This document shows positions 23,646 to 35,374 of a stretch of 64,000 nucleotides of DNA, piece after piece; position 1 is the first letter of the stretch; each line of letters starts with the position of its first letter. The notes beneath the pieces are model-generated. The model was not told where the DNA came from, made no database searches, and saw only the letters and a program-made list of their open reading frames with translations. This DNA is from Candidula unifasciata. Lineage: Eukaryota; Mollusca; Gastropoda; Stylommatophora; Geomitridae. Both the position numbers and the translations under genes were made by a program. The stretch covers positions 334,954 through 398,953 of the forward strand of contig CAJHNH020007013.1 in NCBI GenBank assembly GCA_905116865.2. Reading direction: 5' to 3'.

Positions 23646-24583
23646 CTCCTGTCAAATCCGGACGAAGAATAAAAAGCCTTGGACGACTTAGTCAAAGTTC
23701 TCTCCCTTGGCCGCACTGCAAACAGTGATCGGAAAAGCCAACGAAACAAACGACACACTTACCTATCATCATACGGTTGCGTGTAGGGCTGCGTACGGTT
23801 GCGTGAGGCATCGTGAAGGGATGCGTAGTCATCATACGGTTGCGTGTAGGGATGCGTAGTGTTTGGGTTTGAGTTAGGGGTAGGGTTAGAGTTAGGGGTA
23901 GGGTTAGAGTTAGGGGTAGGGTTAGGGTTAGGGTTTAGAGTTAGGGGTAATGTTCGGGTTAGGGGTAGGGTTAGGGTTAGGGTTAGGGTTAGGGTTGGGG
24001 TTAGGGTTAGGGTTAGGGTTAGATGTGAAAATTTTGACGTAGGATTTCGAAATACTGGCCGACAATCTGATGTTTGTGGGAGTGGCGCCACTGAAACTCT
24101 GCCAAATATGACGCCAAAAGCGTGCGGCTGGTGCCCCCAATCGTTGACGAAATGTGCGTTTGACCAGCATCCAGAGGCCCTAGATTGTTTGTGTATGTAT
24201 GGGACTGTGCGCGATTATAGGGAACTCCGGCGTCAAAATTGTCAAATCTAACGCTAAACCTAACCCTACCGCTAACCCTAATCCTACTCCCTAGCCCTAT
24301 CCCCTACCCCTAACCACGCAAATTTATCCATCATTAAAGCATACAAATCGGCAAAAACCAACAAGCAAAACACACCCAAAAAAAAAAACAGAATTGTCCT
24401 GCAGCGTCGAAAAAAAAAACCCCAGATCTGGGGAAACAACCAAGCATTGGCAGCCCTGATGTCGACGTGACTGTCTTCTTTGTTTCGTTGGCTTTTCCGA
24501 TCACTGTTTGCAGTGCGGCCAAGGGAGAGAACTCTGACTAAGTCGTCCAAGGCTTTTTAGTCTTCGTCCGGATTTGACAGGAG
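23646..24583. repeat. Large inverted repeat flanking telomere-like sequence
   Basis: The left arm 23646-23750 and right arm 24479-24583 are near-perfect reverse complements (about 105 bp, a handful of mismatches). The 730-bp spacer holds TTAGGG-like repeats on its left side and CCCTAA-like repeats on its right. The overall architecture is palindromic, like a foldback element or a rearranged insertion. Confidence 0.85.
23866..24023 (+). repeat. Interstitial telomere-like TTAGGG tract
   Basis: Runs of TTAGGG mixed with TTAGAG, TTAGGGG and TTGGGG variants. A complementary CCCTAA-like block follows at about 24247-24316 (ACCCTACCGCTAACCCTAAT). Confidence 0.85.
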
Positions 24584-26019
24584 TACCGAAGTTGCATCTT
24601 TTGGTGCTGAGATCAGCAATACATTTGTGATCTCTCAGCTTCTGCAGCATGCTTTGTTTGAAAGGTATTGGTGTTATCTTTTCTTTACAAGTAACAAGGC
24701 ATGTTGAGAGAATGATCAGTATGCATTAGGTAGGACCTGGTTTCTGGAAACCTGGAAAGGGTTTGTGTTGTGGAGAGGAGGGACTTTCTCCTAGTTCGTC
24801 ACTGTTTGTGATTCCTTTGCACGATTTAATACTATCATCTAGAAAGACGAAGAGGTGTCAACAACAGCAACGAGTACATCTTTACTGCAGAGGCATCACT
24901 TTTTTCTAACAAAGCATTCAACACCGTTTTACAGCACTCATCATCACCTCTCCTAGTCTGTAAACAATTCATGTATTCTAGTGAGGTTTTAAAATTTTTG
25001 GAGCACGAACGAAGGAATTGATTTTTTGGCAAACACAGATCTGCCACAGTGCAGACAGTAGATTGCCCGTGTTTCGTTGGCTTGCCTTGCCGATCTCACT
25101 GTCAGCATGATGAAACTCTGCGCCCTGCTCATCATCTACTTACAGTGTGTCTGAGTTAAGAGTAGAGCCTGGGAGGCAACATTGATGCACTCCTTAAACA
25201 TTACCCCAGGCAGCAGTAAAAACGATGCATCATAACAGAACAATAATAAAGCATGCCGTAAGATGTGACTATTAGGGGTTGGCTGAAATCAAATGTGTTT
25301 GATCAAAATGGGGCTAGCTGTAAAAAAGTGCTCACCGCCTGTTTAAGAGAGAACGCAGAAGAAGAAGACATAGGAAGAATACCAATGATTATCCTGGGGC
25401 AGGTTGTGTGTAGAATGGAGGTCCCATGAAAGCTGCTTGGGGAATCTTGATACGTCACAACTACCCCCACATCATGGATATTCTGGCTTTACAAAAATAC
25501 TCTGTTTCTATCACTGGTGGATCCTTCCCTCTCTATCGGGGAGTCTTCCTTCCAAAACTGTTCCTTATAAATCATGATGATATTTAATATGAACAAGAAA
25601 ACATAAATGCAAGACGTGCAGTAATCTCAAAGCAAAAAGACGTTTTTGTAATGATGCTGAGGTACAAACAACTTGAATACAATTCACCCAGCTTGCTGAT
25701 TCCGCCGTGTCAACAGACAATAAAGATCAAACCATACAAGACATCGGAAAGATCACATAGAAGATGCTGATATCTCCCGACAACAGTCCGGTGAAGTAAT
25801 TGGATGAGGCGAGAAAGAGAAATAAAACAAGAGTGTTTACTGTCTGCAGATGTCTTTGCATTTGGCGCTCGAGTAACGAGGCAGCAAGTAGAATAGAAGA
25901 TACGAAAAGCCTGCACTTGGAGAGAGTGTCGCAGCGGGGAGTTTCTGTGGGTTCTGGGAGCCACTCAAGACTTAGGGAAAACACTTGACGGGTAGTTAAC
26001 CATTGAACATTTGTTCTAT

Positions 26020-26190
26020 GTCGACTGCTGAATTAAGAATCGGCATCACAATAGGCGGGACAATAAAAAAAAAAAAAACCGGTTTGTTCCCATCTTCAGC
26101 AGCATAAGAAGAGTTCCAATTTCAATGGTGCTAGTAACTAACTGAGGGCCAGATCCCTAGTAACGCTCCGCAGCGCCATTCTTCTCAGGC
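26020..26190 (-). repeat. Dispersed LINE C-terminal module
   Basis: GAATTAAGAATCGGCATCAC ... CATCTTCAGCAGCATAAGAA ... GTTCCAATTTCAATGGTGCT matches the minus-strand LINE module. An A-run (26067-26080) interrupts it. Confidence 0.6.
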
Positions 26191-27134
26191 CGTATCTGTG
26201 CGTCCGCACTGTTCACTGTCCCTCAAAGGGTCCTCGCAGGTTCTAGCTTGTCATAGATCAATTCACCACCAAGTGCTGCAGAACAGACCATACTGTCTGC
26301 ATGCTCGTATCCTAACGCACCAGCATAACGTTGAGCAAGTATCCAAAAAACACTAATTACCAGGGACCTTTGGAGCGAAACTGAGAACATAGAGTACTAT
26401 TAGTGTGGAGACTACACTGGCTGTTGACGAGGAAAACTGAGCTTATATTGGCTTGTCCTAAATTCTGCGATGCCGAATCTTGATAAACCCAGGCTTCCAT
26501 TGATGTGTGTGTGGCTTCTCTGATGGTTGTCTTTGATATGGTAGTAGTCTGGTAGTCTTAGTTTCAGCTTCATAGCAAACGGGTCACCCCATCTTTGCTC
26601 CGCTCCTGTGCCAACGAAAAACACACAGAATGTTTATCACAGTACCTTGTGGAGAGACTGACAGACTGCTGTCTCAGCATATCTAGCATACACTCGCATT
26701 AAAGCATACCGTAGCCATCTGAAGTGCTAACACAAACAGTCCAACATTAGAAATGCAGTTCATCATTGATAATAGCAGAACCTGTCGTCAACAGATCAGC
26801 AGTTGTCTGCGTGATCAATTTTAATACGGGTCCCGCCAGCATTGAACGACAGGCATTTTCTGAATCCACAATTCACACCACGTTGGTCACAGTCGAAAAA
26901 AACAAACATTCCAAATGCAATCCGCAGCTCACAGGGTCACGCCATGCATTCAACTCAGAAGCTGGGCGACGAAACTATATCCAGTCTACAAATGGAGCAA
27001 AAATGCATCGGCCACCGTCCGGCAGAAGCAAAAAAATTTCCTCTGTTCCGAACGGCGCCGCTGTCTAGCGTCCATTTTAACCGGCTTGTGACTTTGATAT
27101 GTGATATGATAGTGCTCACTGTAGGCAGACAGAC

Positions 27135-27310
27135 CTGACTGACTGACTTTCTACCCCACCAGGACCCATGTGGGTGAGGATCACCGTGGAGAGGTCACAG
27201 AAGCCGCGTTCAGCCATTAGACCATATTTATGGTTGGGCTTTATTGCGGTCCCTGGCAAGAACCAGAGTAGGGCTTCAAGTAACGAAAAATTGCTTCCCA
27301 AGTAGGGATG
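27135..27310. repeat. Dispersed repeat (CTACCCCACCAGGACC family)
   Basis: CTGACTTTCTACCCCACCAG ... GAGGATCACCGTGGAGAGGT ... CCTGGCAA-AACCAGAGTAGG ... GCTTCAA. It recurs inverted at 40145-40345 and directly at 29345-29510. Probably the body of a SINE or a LINE UTR; the family is not named. Confidence 0.6.
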
Positions 27311-27378
27311 AGAGGATAAGTGAGTAGACAGACCTGGATAATGTCTGTATTTATGTGGAGACATTTTTCTATCTGCAG

Positions 27379-27603
27379 GCGGCCAAAGAAACACGCCGAT
27401 CCAACCACGCCTACGCTGCAGTTGACTGCACCCAGAACAAAGATCTGTGTATCAGTAACCTGGCCTGGACATACCCTACATTCAAGGTCTACTCCAAAGC
27501 GATTGCAGTGACCACTGTCCGTGACCGTCCGTCCTACACGCATGACGAGATGCGGCAGCACGTGGAGCAGGCGCCACCACCGCCTTCCGAATACATACAG
27601 TGA
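27379..27603 (+). CDS. Gene B exon 2
   Basis: Residues 58-131, then TGA. It begins AAKETRRSNHAYAAVDCTQN: the conserved AAVDC-x6-C pair is C74 and C81. TYPTFKVYSK (88-97) keeps the canonical YPT cis-proline motif (P90). The C-terminus is QAPPPPSEYIQ, with no ER-retention signal. The match to PDI 'a' domains is clearest in this paralogue; the proline run after the last helix recalls the linker of PDIA5 (inference). Confidence 0.87.
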   Translation, partial: AAKETRRSNHAYAAVDCTQNKDLCISNLAWTYPTFKVYSKAIAVTTVRDRPSYTHDEMRQHVEQAPPPPSEYIQ

Positions 27604-28153
27604 AAGTTTGTCGATCATCACTTTGATCCTCCTCTTTGCAATCTCCTGTGACGACAAATAGCATGTTGCTGAACATTTCCCAAGAGCTTGCTACATTTTA
27701 ATAGAAGCAAAGAAACCGAGGACACTGTACTCTGTATCCATTTATAGTATATATGCCGACCTATAAAAGACTGATATTTTCTTTTTATGATAGCTGCTTC
27801 CATCTTCATTTTCGATGTCCAAATCTTCCTGGACAAACTGCAGTAACAGAAACTACAAATGAATCGAAGTTCTAAATATCTATGTTCCTTATTTAATAGC
27901 ACGAAAAACGTAAATTATTTTAAATTTAGACACGGCCTTTCATCGAATATAATTGCGGATATAAGGGTACAAAAACGCTATATATCGTTGGTATGTTAAT
28001 TCAGCACACTTTAGTTTGCCGTATGAAAAAGTCAAATAAAGTTGCTTCAATGAAGATTATTTTTATCTGTAGGCGCAGAGGGTATATGATGCTTAACTCA
28101 CATACTTGTAGATCTACAGAAATGTGTCAGTATGTGTGTGTTTGTGTGGTATT

Positions 28154-28184
<31 letters not shown>

Positions 28185-29260
28185 CTAGGTCAATTTAGGA
28201 GCCAAGATCGATTTTTAAAAGCCCATATGAATGTGTTTCAGAATCTAAGACCTTCTATACAAGCAACATGCTTTATATGGAGCTTTGTAGCCGCCGAGCA
28301 AGAGATAGACAGTGCAACAAGTGGTAGGAGAATATCAGACAATTGTCTTCTTCTTCTTCCTCTTCTTCTTCATCTTCTTCTTATTCTTCTTCTTCTTCTT
28401 CTTCTTCTTCTTCTTCTTCTTCTTCTTCTTCTCCTCCTCCTCCTCCTCCTTCTTCTTCTTCTTCTTCTCCACATCCTCTCCCTCCTACTTTTCACCTGAT
28501 TCTAATACATTTCTAAACCGTCAATCTCCTAACAACAAGAGAAAGATCCACTTAGTCGCTGACCAGCTTGTCAACCACGGTGTACGGCGATACTCAATAC
28601 CGTAGGGTGATAGATAATACACTTGAACAATACTGTACGACAATACCTGTTTAAGTGTCATCGCAGGTCAATGCTGTACCAAGTAACTTGTAACTCTAGG
28701 GGTAACAAATGCAAACCGCATCGGCAGGCATAAAACGCCACCAAAAGAGCTAAGCGTTGGAACTGCTACACTCGAGGACAGGTAGTTAGGAGGAAACATC
28801 ATCACCTGTATCCAATGAGTCTCCACATGCGAGTGTGTGTGTGTCCCTGGAAAAAGTAAGTTACTCGCCCCCTTCCCTCCCCACCCCCGTTCCCCGCCTT
28901 CTCTAGAATACAGTCAACCGTAGATCATCGTACCTAATGATGGCAGGATAAGTCTTGTTAGCTCCAGTTTGGAGCTCAGAACATTGGCTCTCCCTTGAAC
29001 TGCGGCATCAAGAACATATCCAGACAAGCCTCTGTCGTTCACACATTTCCTGTGGGAAAATTACATCGCGTCTCTAATTCAGAATGAGGCCAACCAATGT
29101 CGTTGTCTAAAAAGCGCAATGGAGCATCAAATGGCCGAAGTGTTTTAGCTTGCTCAATTGAGCCAGCCATCCTTTGATTCCTAGAAGCATTGCTGTCTTT
29201 CCATCTGCACGCCAGCCCATTTTTTTTTTCAGTTTCCTTGGTCCCTGATGCTCTAAAATG
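27604..29260. other. Gene B 3' flank and intergenic
   Basis: There is a candidate polyadenylation hexamer AATAAA at 28035-28040. A GT-repeat lies at about 28136-28182 and a (CTT)n/(CTC)n tract at about 28343-28470. The remainder is unassigned. Confidence 0.5.
28343..28470. repeat. (CTT)n / (CTC)n microsatellite
   Basis: Trinucleotide CTT run with a CTC block at about 28432-28450. The apparent poly-Leu/Phe frames are artefacts. Confidence 0.95.
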
Positions 29261-29264
29261 TTTA

Positions 29265-29640
29265 ACAGAACTGCTGAAGATAGGGACTTACCGCTTATGG
29301 GAATGCCTGAGTGCTGTGATATCGGTTCTTAAATTGTTTGATTGATGTAACACCCAACTAGGACACCACACCAGGCGAGAAACATTCTGTAACACTCTGC
29401 GAATGAGGATCATCCGTGGAGAGGTACCAGCATCGCCATTCAACCCATAGGTTGGGTTATATTAGGGCCCCTGACAGCCGCCAGATTAGGGCTTCAAAAT
29501 AACGCTAAGAATACGAGAAATAGGAGTCAAGATCGGCACAGCCAAGCATGAGAAGCACAACACAGACTCGCACGAAGACTTGTTCACCAACATAGGACTG
29601 GCACTATTAACCGAACGACGCTCGTAAATATGTGGAGAGG
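29265..29640 (+). repeat. Composite of dispersed repeats
   Basis: 29265-29350 is a plus-strand LINE C-terminal module (CTGCTGAAGATAGGGACTTA ... GAATGCCTGAGTGCTGTGAT) with its TTTGATTGAT tail. 29345-29510 matches the family at 27.1 and 40.2 kb. 29510-29640 matches 60065-60215 (CTAAGAATACGWGAA ... AAGATCGGC-CAGCCAAGCAT), a short coding-like repeat. Confidence 0.6.
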
Positions 29641-29924
29641 GTAAAAACAATTTACCCAAAGTATTTTAAGACACTCGCCGGTGCTACAGAGCCTGTGCAA
29701 TGTGAAGAGCTTTTTCAGACTCAGACTTGAGTTAGAAGAATAACGGAGTAATTATGGGTTACTACCCGTGTGCCATAATGTTGGTCTGTTGTTCGAAACC
29801 TCAATCCTATGCCGTGATAAAGTTAGTGTGGGTAATGATTAGGAGGTAAACACTATAGCAATTAATTTGAAAGCAGTGAATACAGAAGTACTACGAATGT
29901 TAAGTACAACAACATGGTGCCTAT

Positions 29925-30090
29925 GTTGTTAAATAAGGAATGTTAAACTAAGATCTGATTTAACAGCACTTGGGACATTCCCCTACGTGATCAAGTCTCA
30001 TCTTAAGCAGCACGTGAATTGCTGTACTTATTGTACCAGAAACTGTTTGAGTATATGTCCGTTTCTCTTTCCTCTGAGTGTAAATATGAG
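29925..30090 (-). repeat. Dispersed LINE C-terminal module
   Basis: Decayed minus-strand copy: TTAACAGCACTTGGGACATT ... CATCTTAAGCAGCA ... CCTCTGAG. Confidence 0.55.
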
Positions 30091-30104
30091 GGTGACTGCA
30101 GTCA

Positions 30105-30480
30105 CGCTAATATTAGCAATTCCAGTGAAATGTGACTGAAAAAGCCTGGAAAAAAAAAACAATACATTTAACGTTTCGGCCAGTAGTCTTTGTCAAACAT
30201 GAAGTTAACTACACAAGGTAACAAAGGGGAGAGTAATCAGATCTCAAAGGGGTCACGTGAGCAACGTTTTAAAAAATGTGATCTGGAGTGATGAAATAAA
30301 ATGTATAAACAAGGCTAAAAAAATGTGGCAAAAAAAGTAATATTATTAAATGTATAATATAATAGTAGGAATAAAGAAATACAAATGTTAATGATACACA
30401 AATGATACTGCCCACCGAAACTTTATTTGTGTTGTTTCCCTAATCCGTTAGGCTTTTTAATTACATTTCACTGGAATTCC
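30105..30480. mobile_element. Penelope-like element terminal fragment
   Basis: AACGTTTCGGCCAGTAGTCT ... GTCAAACATGAAGTTAACTACAC ... GGGGTCACGTGAGCAACGTT matches the terminal repeat of the Penelope-like remnant at 39.85-41.1 kb. The ends (CCAGTGAAATGTGAC, about 30121; TTACATTTCACTGGAATTCC, 30460) are inverted. No GIY-YIG coding part remains. Confidence 0.6.
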
Positions 30481-30840
30481 TACGATTAGAGCGACGTTCT
30501 GCAAATGCTATATGGTGATAGATTGTCCTCTGGTTACTTCCAGCTGTATCATCATCTCCTGTCCATACAGATCTGTGTGTGCCTCTGCATAGTTCTCCTA
30601 AAGAGCCTTGATCACATGTAGCATACATTCAGCAATGATTTGTGCAAAACCAGCCAGCGTGTCTGCCGTTTCATTTTTCAACACTCTTGCATAGCTTAGA
30701 GAAAATATTTTTTAAAAAAAACGCTCACACAAATTTAGAGCTAAGCTTGCCACTCTTCAGGGAGCATACCTGCTATACATTTCTTAACATGCTATGGGTG
30801 TCGGATACAATCACGACATGTGTGTTTACAACTCTTGATG
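30480..30840. other. No gene recognised
   Basis: Unique sequence upstream of the gene C promoter; part of it resembles the text around 16.6-16.87 kb (decayed LINE, minus strand). Confidence 0.4.
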
Positions 30841-30849
30841 ATGAATATA

Positions 30850-31048
30850 ATGTGCACGTGCACACTGACTGTTGCACACGTTTGATGCACTGTTCAGGCC
30901 TGCAATAGAACACGTTAGCAATCTGACGTCACGATATATTAATCGAACCTTGCGAGGTGACCGAAAGGCCGGACAACGGCCTTTCAATAGTTTCTCAACT
31001 TCACCTCTCCAACAACAGCAACATCAGCATGACAGCTTCGTAGACAAG
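30850..31048 (+). promoter_or_regulatory. Gene C promoter and noncoding first exon
   Basis: TGACGTCA (30924-30931) is a perfect CRE octamer, followed four bases later by a TATA-like TATATTAA (30935-30942). About 25 bases on is an 8-bp perfect hairpin, AAAGGCCG-GACAA-CGGCCTTT (30964-30984), in the presumed leader. The noncoding exon ends GACAAG|GTGAGA at 31048. About 200 bases here align with 42.93-43.12 kb in front of gene D, including TTGCACACGTTTGATGCAC and TCTCAACTTCACCTCTCCA-like text. Conservation of promoter, leader and donor while nearby intron DNA diverges suggests use. Transcription start inferred. Confidence 0.7.
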
Positions 31049-31102
31049 GTGAGACTGTCAACTAGTATAAATCAAACTCAATTATGTTCTTATGTGTGTG
31101 TA

Positions 31103-31297
<195 letters not shown>

Positions 31298-31619
31298 CGG
31301 GAGGGGGGAGGTGTTCGGCGATATTATCTGTCCATCTCTTCATTGCTTCTCCAAGTTCTGTCTGTCTTTTTGACTTTGATTGCATTGTAAGTCACAGAAA
31401 TGAGACTTTTTCTGGCTCTTTCTCTACTGTTGACTGATTAGCTCCCTCCGCCTTTGACAGTCAGATGCGATGGACGACTTCATGATTGTATGCCTGAAGC
31501 CTGTTCTCAAACAACTTGACATATGCATACATATTTACGAGACACGAAATTATAGATGATTTTGTTAATGGACTATACAATGTCAGTTATTCTCTTCATC
31601 GACACCCAGAATGCGAGCA

Positions 31620-31760
31620 GCATTGCCATAGTGGCTAGACGCTCGTTTGTCAGACTGAGCGTCTTGGGTTCAGATTCACACCGGGTGGGTTTCTGATAAT
31701 ACAGTCTTGTGAACTACATGGTGATATCACAGAGCAGCATATACCATTTCATTATTAGGA
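31620..31760 (+). repeat. tRNA-like SINE fragment
   Basis: TAGTGGCTAGACGC (A-box-like) and GGGTTCAGATTCAC (B-box-like) at tRNA spacing, followed by a non-tRNA body. Degenerate. Confidence 0.45.
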
Positions 31761-31974
31761 GTCTCAGATTTATACTTTTTTGAGGTCACTCCTTTCTGGG
31801 TTTGTATAAGTTAAGTCTGCTGAAACCACAAGCAACGACCGAACACACCTCAAAGACACTCAGAGTTTACGTTAGTAGTGCAGCCAGTCTCCTTTGTTAT
31901 CAAGGGACACATAATGACAATGAATCAGTGATGAAGGATTAACAAATAGTCTCTCAGTCGCTGTATGTGGGTAT

Positions 31975-33084
31975 CTGTATGGGTGATTGTATATGTGTGT
32001 ATGCATGCATGTGTGTCTATTTAGGTATGTATGTATGTGTGTAAAGATGTAGGTGTATGTATGCATGCATGTGTGTGTATTTAGATAAGTATGCAAGTAT
32101 GTATGTGTGTAAGTATGTGAGTGTATGTATGGATGTGTGTATGTATGAAAGTATGTATGTTTAAGTATTTGAGTGTATGTATGGATGTGTGTATGCATGT
32201 ACATGCAGTCCATGTATGTATGTATACATGTGGATGTATGTATGCGTGCATATATGTACGTAGGTGAATGTAATATTTATGTCTGTAAATGTATGATAAT
32301 GTTTCTATGTAAATGTATCTGTGTAAGTCTATGGGTGTATGTGTATTCATACATGTATATGGATATTTGTCGGTATATGTAGCTGTGTATGTATGTGAAT
32401 GTTTGTGTATTTATGAATTTATGCAAGTATGCGTGTATGTAAGTATGTGGGTATGTAATTATGTTTGTGTATGTATGTATAAAAGTATCTATATGTGTGT
32501 ATATGTGTATGTATTATATGGGTGTGTGAGTAATTGTAGGTGTGTGTGTATGCATGCATGTGGAAAAATGAATGTATATTTGAGTTTGTATGTGTGTGTA
32601 TTTATGTATATATATTGTAAGTGTGTGTGACTGTATATGAGTGTATGTGTGTACATAATGTAGGCAAGTATGTATGTATGCATGAGTGTATGTATGCATG
32701 TGAGTATCTGTATGAGTGATTATATATTTGTGTATGCATGTATGTAATGTGTGTCGGCATGCATGTGGGTGTGTGTATGTATGCATGTTTGTGGATGTGT
32801 GTATGCATTTGTAGATGTATAAGTATGTGAGTGTATATGTGTGTATTTAGGTATGTAAGCATGTATGTGTGTAAAGATGTAGGTGTATGTATTGATGTGT
32901 GTATGTATGTATGTGTGTATGTATGCTTACATGTGAGTGTAAATGTGTGGTTGTGGGTGTCTGTACATGTGATTGTTTGTGTGTGTATGCATGCATGCAT
33001 GTGTAGGTGTATATGTATGGAATGTGTGTGGGCATGTATGTCCATATATGTATGTGTGTGTCTTTTCTATATATATATTTATAC

Positions 33085-33123
<39 letters not shown>

Positions 33124-33150
33124 TGTGTAAGATTGTGTACACATGATGTA
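31975..33150. repeat. Degenerate TGTA/TATG-rich low-complexity tract
   Basis: About 1.15 kb of imperfect TGTATGTATG repeats ending in (GT)n near 33090-33122. Purine/pyrimidine alternation is high. Frames of His/Tyr/Thr or Val/Cys/Met runs are artefacts. Confidence 0.9.
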
Positions 33151-33794
33151 TGTATTATATTCTATAATGTGTTTTTCATTCCATATCTATAACATGCATT
33201 TTAGATAACAGGCATTGGAACTCTGAAAAACGAATGCTTAGAAGGGCCGAATGTCAGACGGGCCTGCGTGCCCAATTTGTAACCCTTTGAAAATAAAGTT
33301 TATTCGTTCGTTCGTTCGTTCGTTCATTCAACAAATAGATCACTAGCTTAGTATTTAGAGGAACAATGTCCGAACATTTCCCAATCAATCACTTGCAGAC
33401 TGTAAACGAGGTTTGCACCGGAAAACACACCCATCATTTTCGAGACCGCTCTGCTAACACGCTATACCGGCCCGCAGACCGAACAGTTCTCGAACTGGAT
33501 GGAAATAAATATATCCAACGCACTCTATGTCTAGATGACAGGCATCGGCACCTCCTGTCGGAATTAATCTTCCAGTGATGGCTAATAACACTCCTCAGGG
33601 GGCTCTCTGTCCAAGAGACCCCGCCACCTGAGGGCTTGAGGTAGTGGCACTAACCTGGTGAATAGATTCAGAACATCGTCTGATAACTTATCACCCCGGA
33701 AAGTATCCCCTGCACCTCCTCTCACCACCTCGCACTGGCCAACACACGGTTACCATAGCACATCAGTAGTAGAATCTGAATACTTGTCTCCGTC

Positions 33795-34136
33795 AACCAG
33801 CGTGACACACAGATGCACCAGTGTTGACTGTCAACCAGCGTGATACACAGATGCACCAGTATTGACCGTCAACCAGCGTGACGCACAGATGCACTAGTGT
33901 TGACCGTCAACCAGAGTGATACACAGATGCACCAGTATTGACCGTCAACCAGCATGCATGACGCACAGATGCACCAGTGTTGACCGTCAACCAGCGTGAC
34001 ACACAGATGCACCAGTGTTGACCGTCAACCAGCGTGACACACAGATGCACCAGTTATGACCGTCAACCAGCGTGACACACAGATGCACCAGTTATGACCG
34101 TCAACCAGCGTGACACACAGATGCACCAGTATTGAC
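33795..34136. repeat. 38-bp minisatellite, about 9 copies
   Basis: Unit GTCAACCAGCGTGACACACA then GATGCACCAGTGTTGACC. Confidence 0.92.
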
Positions 34137-34482
34137 CACCCTCCCCCAACCCAACCCCTGCCTATCTTTTTAGACATGGATCAACACTTCCGCCGTCCTC
34201 TGAATAATGTCTACGTTGACAGTATTCCAATACTATATAATACATTTGACGCATTTAGACACTTCAGGTGCTGCAGAAGAATGAAAAATCATGACTAAAA
34301 ACTGTCACACAATAGAAACAAGCTTACGAAATCGTTCACTGAAATGAGGATACTATATCAGACTGCTACAAGATTCCCCTACCAGCGATGACTTGTTGAG
34401 GTTCTATCCAAATCTTTGGGACACCTTGAATGTCAAACAACACAGGCGCTCAAGTATTTACACTCACTTCGGTCACTCATAT

Positions 34483-34881
34483 TACGAGGGGAAGTCAATA
34501 AGTAAGTCAAAATGGTTAAAAAAAAAAAAAATAGACCTGAAGAGGCTAAAAACTTAAGACTAGTTTTAGTTTTTTTTTACACATGCACTGCCCCTTTATT
34601 TTTCAGCGTAATTTCCACCACAACTGATGTACTTGTCCAATTGTTGTATCAATCGTCCCAGACCTGCTGCATAAACTACGTTCTCTGACGTCACATTCCG
34701 TAAGTACAGTGGCCATTTTGTTTATGTGTTGCGAATGCATATGCATCGCGTAGCGCCACTTAACGAACAGAGACAAAAAGTTCCGTGTTTCTGTCACCTA
34801 ATGACAACTTTAGGAACCACAAACTAGATTTTCCTAACATCCCATAACCATGTATGGCTTACTTATTGACTTCCCCTCCTA
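34483..34881 (-). mobile_element. Mariner-type deletion derivative with terminal inverted repeats
   Basis: The ends CGAGGGGAAGTCAATAAGTA (from 34485) and, on the other strand, GGAGGGGAAGTCAATAAGTA (from about 34878 leftwards) are inverted repeats of about 26 bp flanked by TA. Inside on the minus strand (about 34700-34596) is the C-terminal tail of a mariner transposase (LGRLIQQLDKYISCGGNYAE then K and a stop). The rest of the transposase is missing, so this is a non-autonomous internal deletion of about 400 bp. A TGACGTCA octamer (about 34686) lies inside. Confidence 0.85.
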
Positions 34882-35044
34882 TGAATGGTAATAATGTACA
34901 CTTTAACGCCCATCTGACTTCGGGTATCACTGCGTGGTAACTGCTCAGACAGCATACAACAAGCTCGGGTAAGGGGTATACCCAGTCTACAATGGGTACC
35001 AGCAGTCTCATGGGAAGTCAATATGACGGCCAGAATGTCGACCA

Positions 35045-35260
35045 AAACATCCACTGGGATGCATGCAGATCCTCAGGTCTTGGGTTCGGGTCCCGCCAGA
35101 ACCGGAATGACCTTGGATCCCAGGTTGATCCAGCTTCAAAGATGTATAAGGAAATTTTCAGGAAAGCAAAGGCGACCAGCGTGATGTTCATCTGAGTACC
35201 GACTGGTCTGTAAAATATAGTCCTAACCCTGTATGCTAAGTAAGCCTGAAAGTGTGTTTG
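35045..35260 (+). mobile_element. tRNA-derived SINE copy
   Basis: A B-box-like GGGTTCGGGTCCCGCC (about 35084) and a body ending CTGGTCTGTAAAATATAGTC then CTAACCCTGTATGC. This body module is shared with the SINE at 2.8 kb and 45.25 kb. Confidence 0.6.
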
Positions 35261-35374
35261 TGTGTTTGTGTGTGTGCATGTATGCCTGAGTTCATATATA
35301 TGTTGATGCACGCATCAAAATTGCAGCTGTTTTATCATTCTTTCAGACAGTACCCTGTCGAATAAAAGATAACA

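Larger units (their letters stand above)
23552..27378 (+). other. Gene B intron
   Basis: Phase-0 GT-AG intron; acceptor TTTTTCTATCTGCAG ends at 27378. It contains the 105-bp-armed inverted repeat with telomere-like tracts (23646-24583), a LINE module (26020-26190) and a repeat at 27135-27310. The rest (about 24600-26010 and 26200-27130) is unassigned. Confidence 0.75.

Noticed and set aside
23318..23728. A 136-codon single-exon version of gene B
   Set aside because: It starts at TTG and reads through the CTG|GTAAGT donor into intron sequence. The ATG at 23381 and splicing to 27379 restore the thioredoxin fold.
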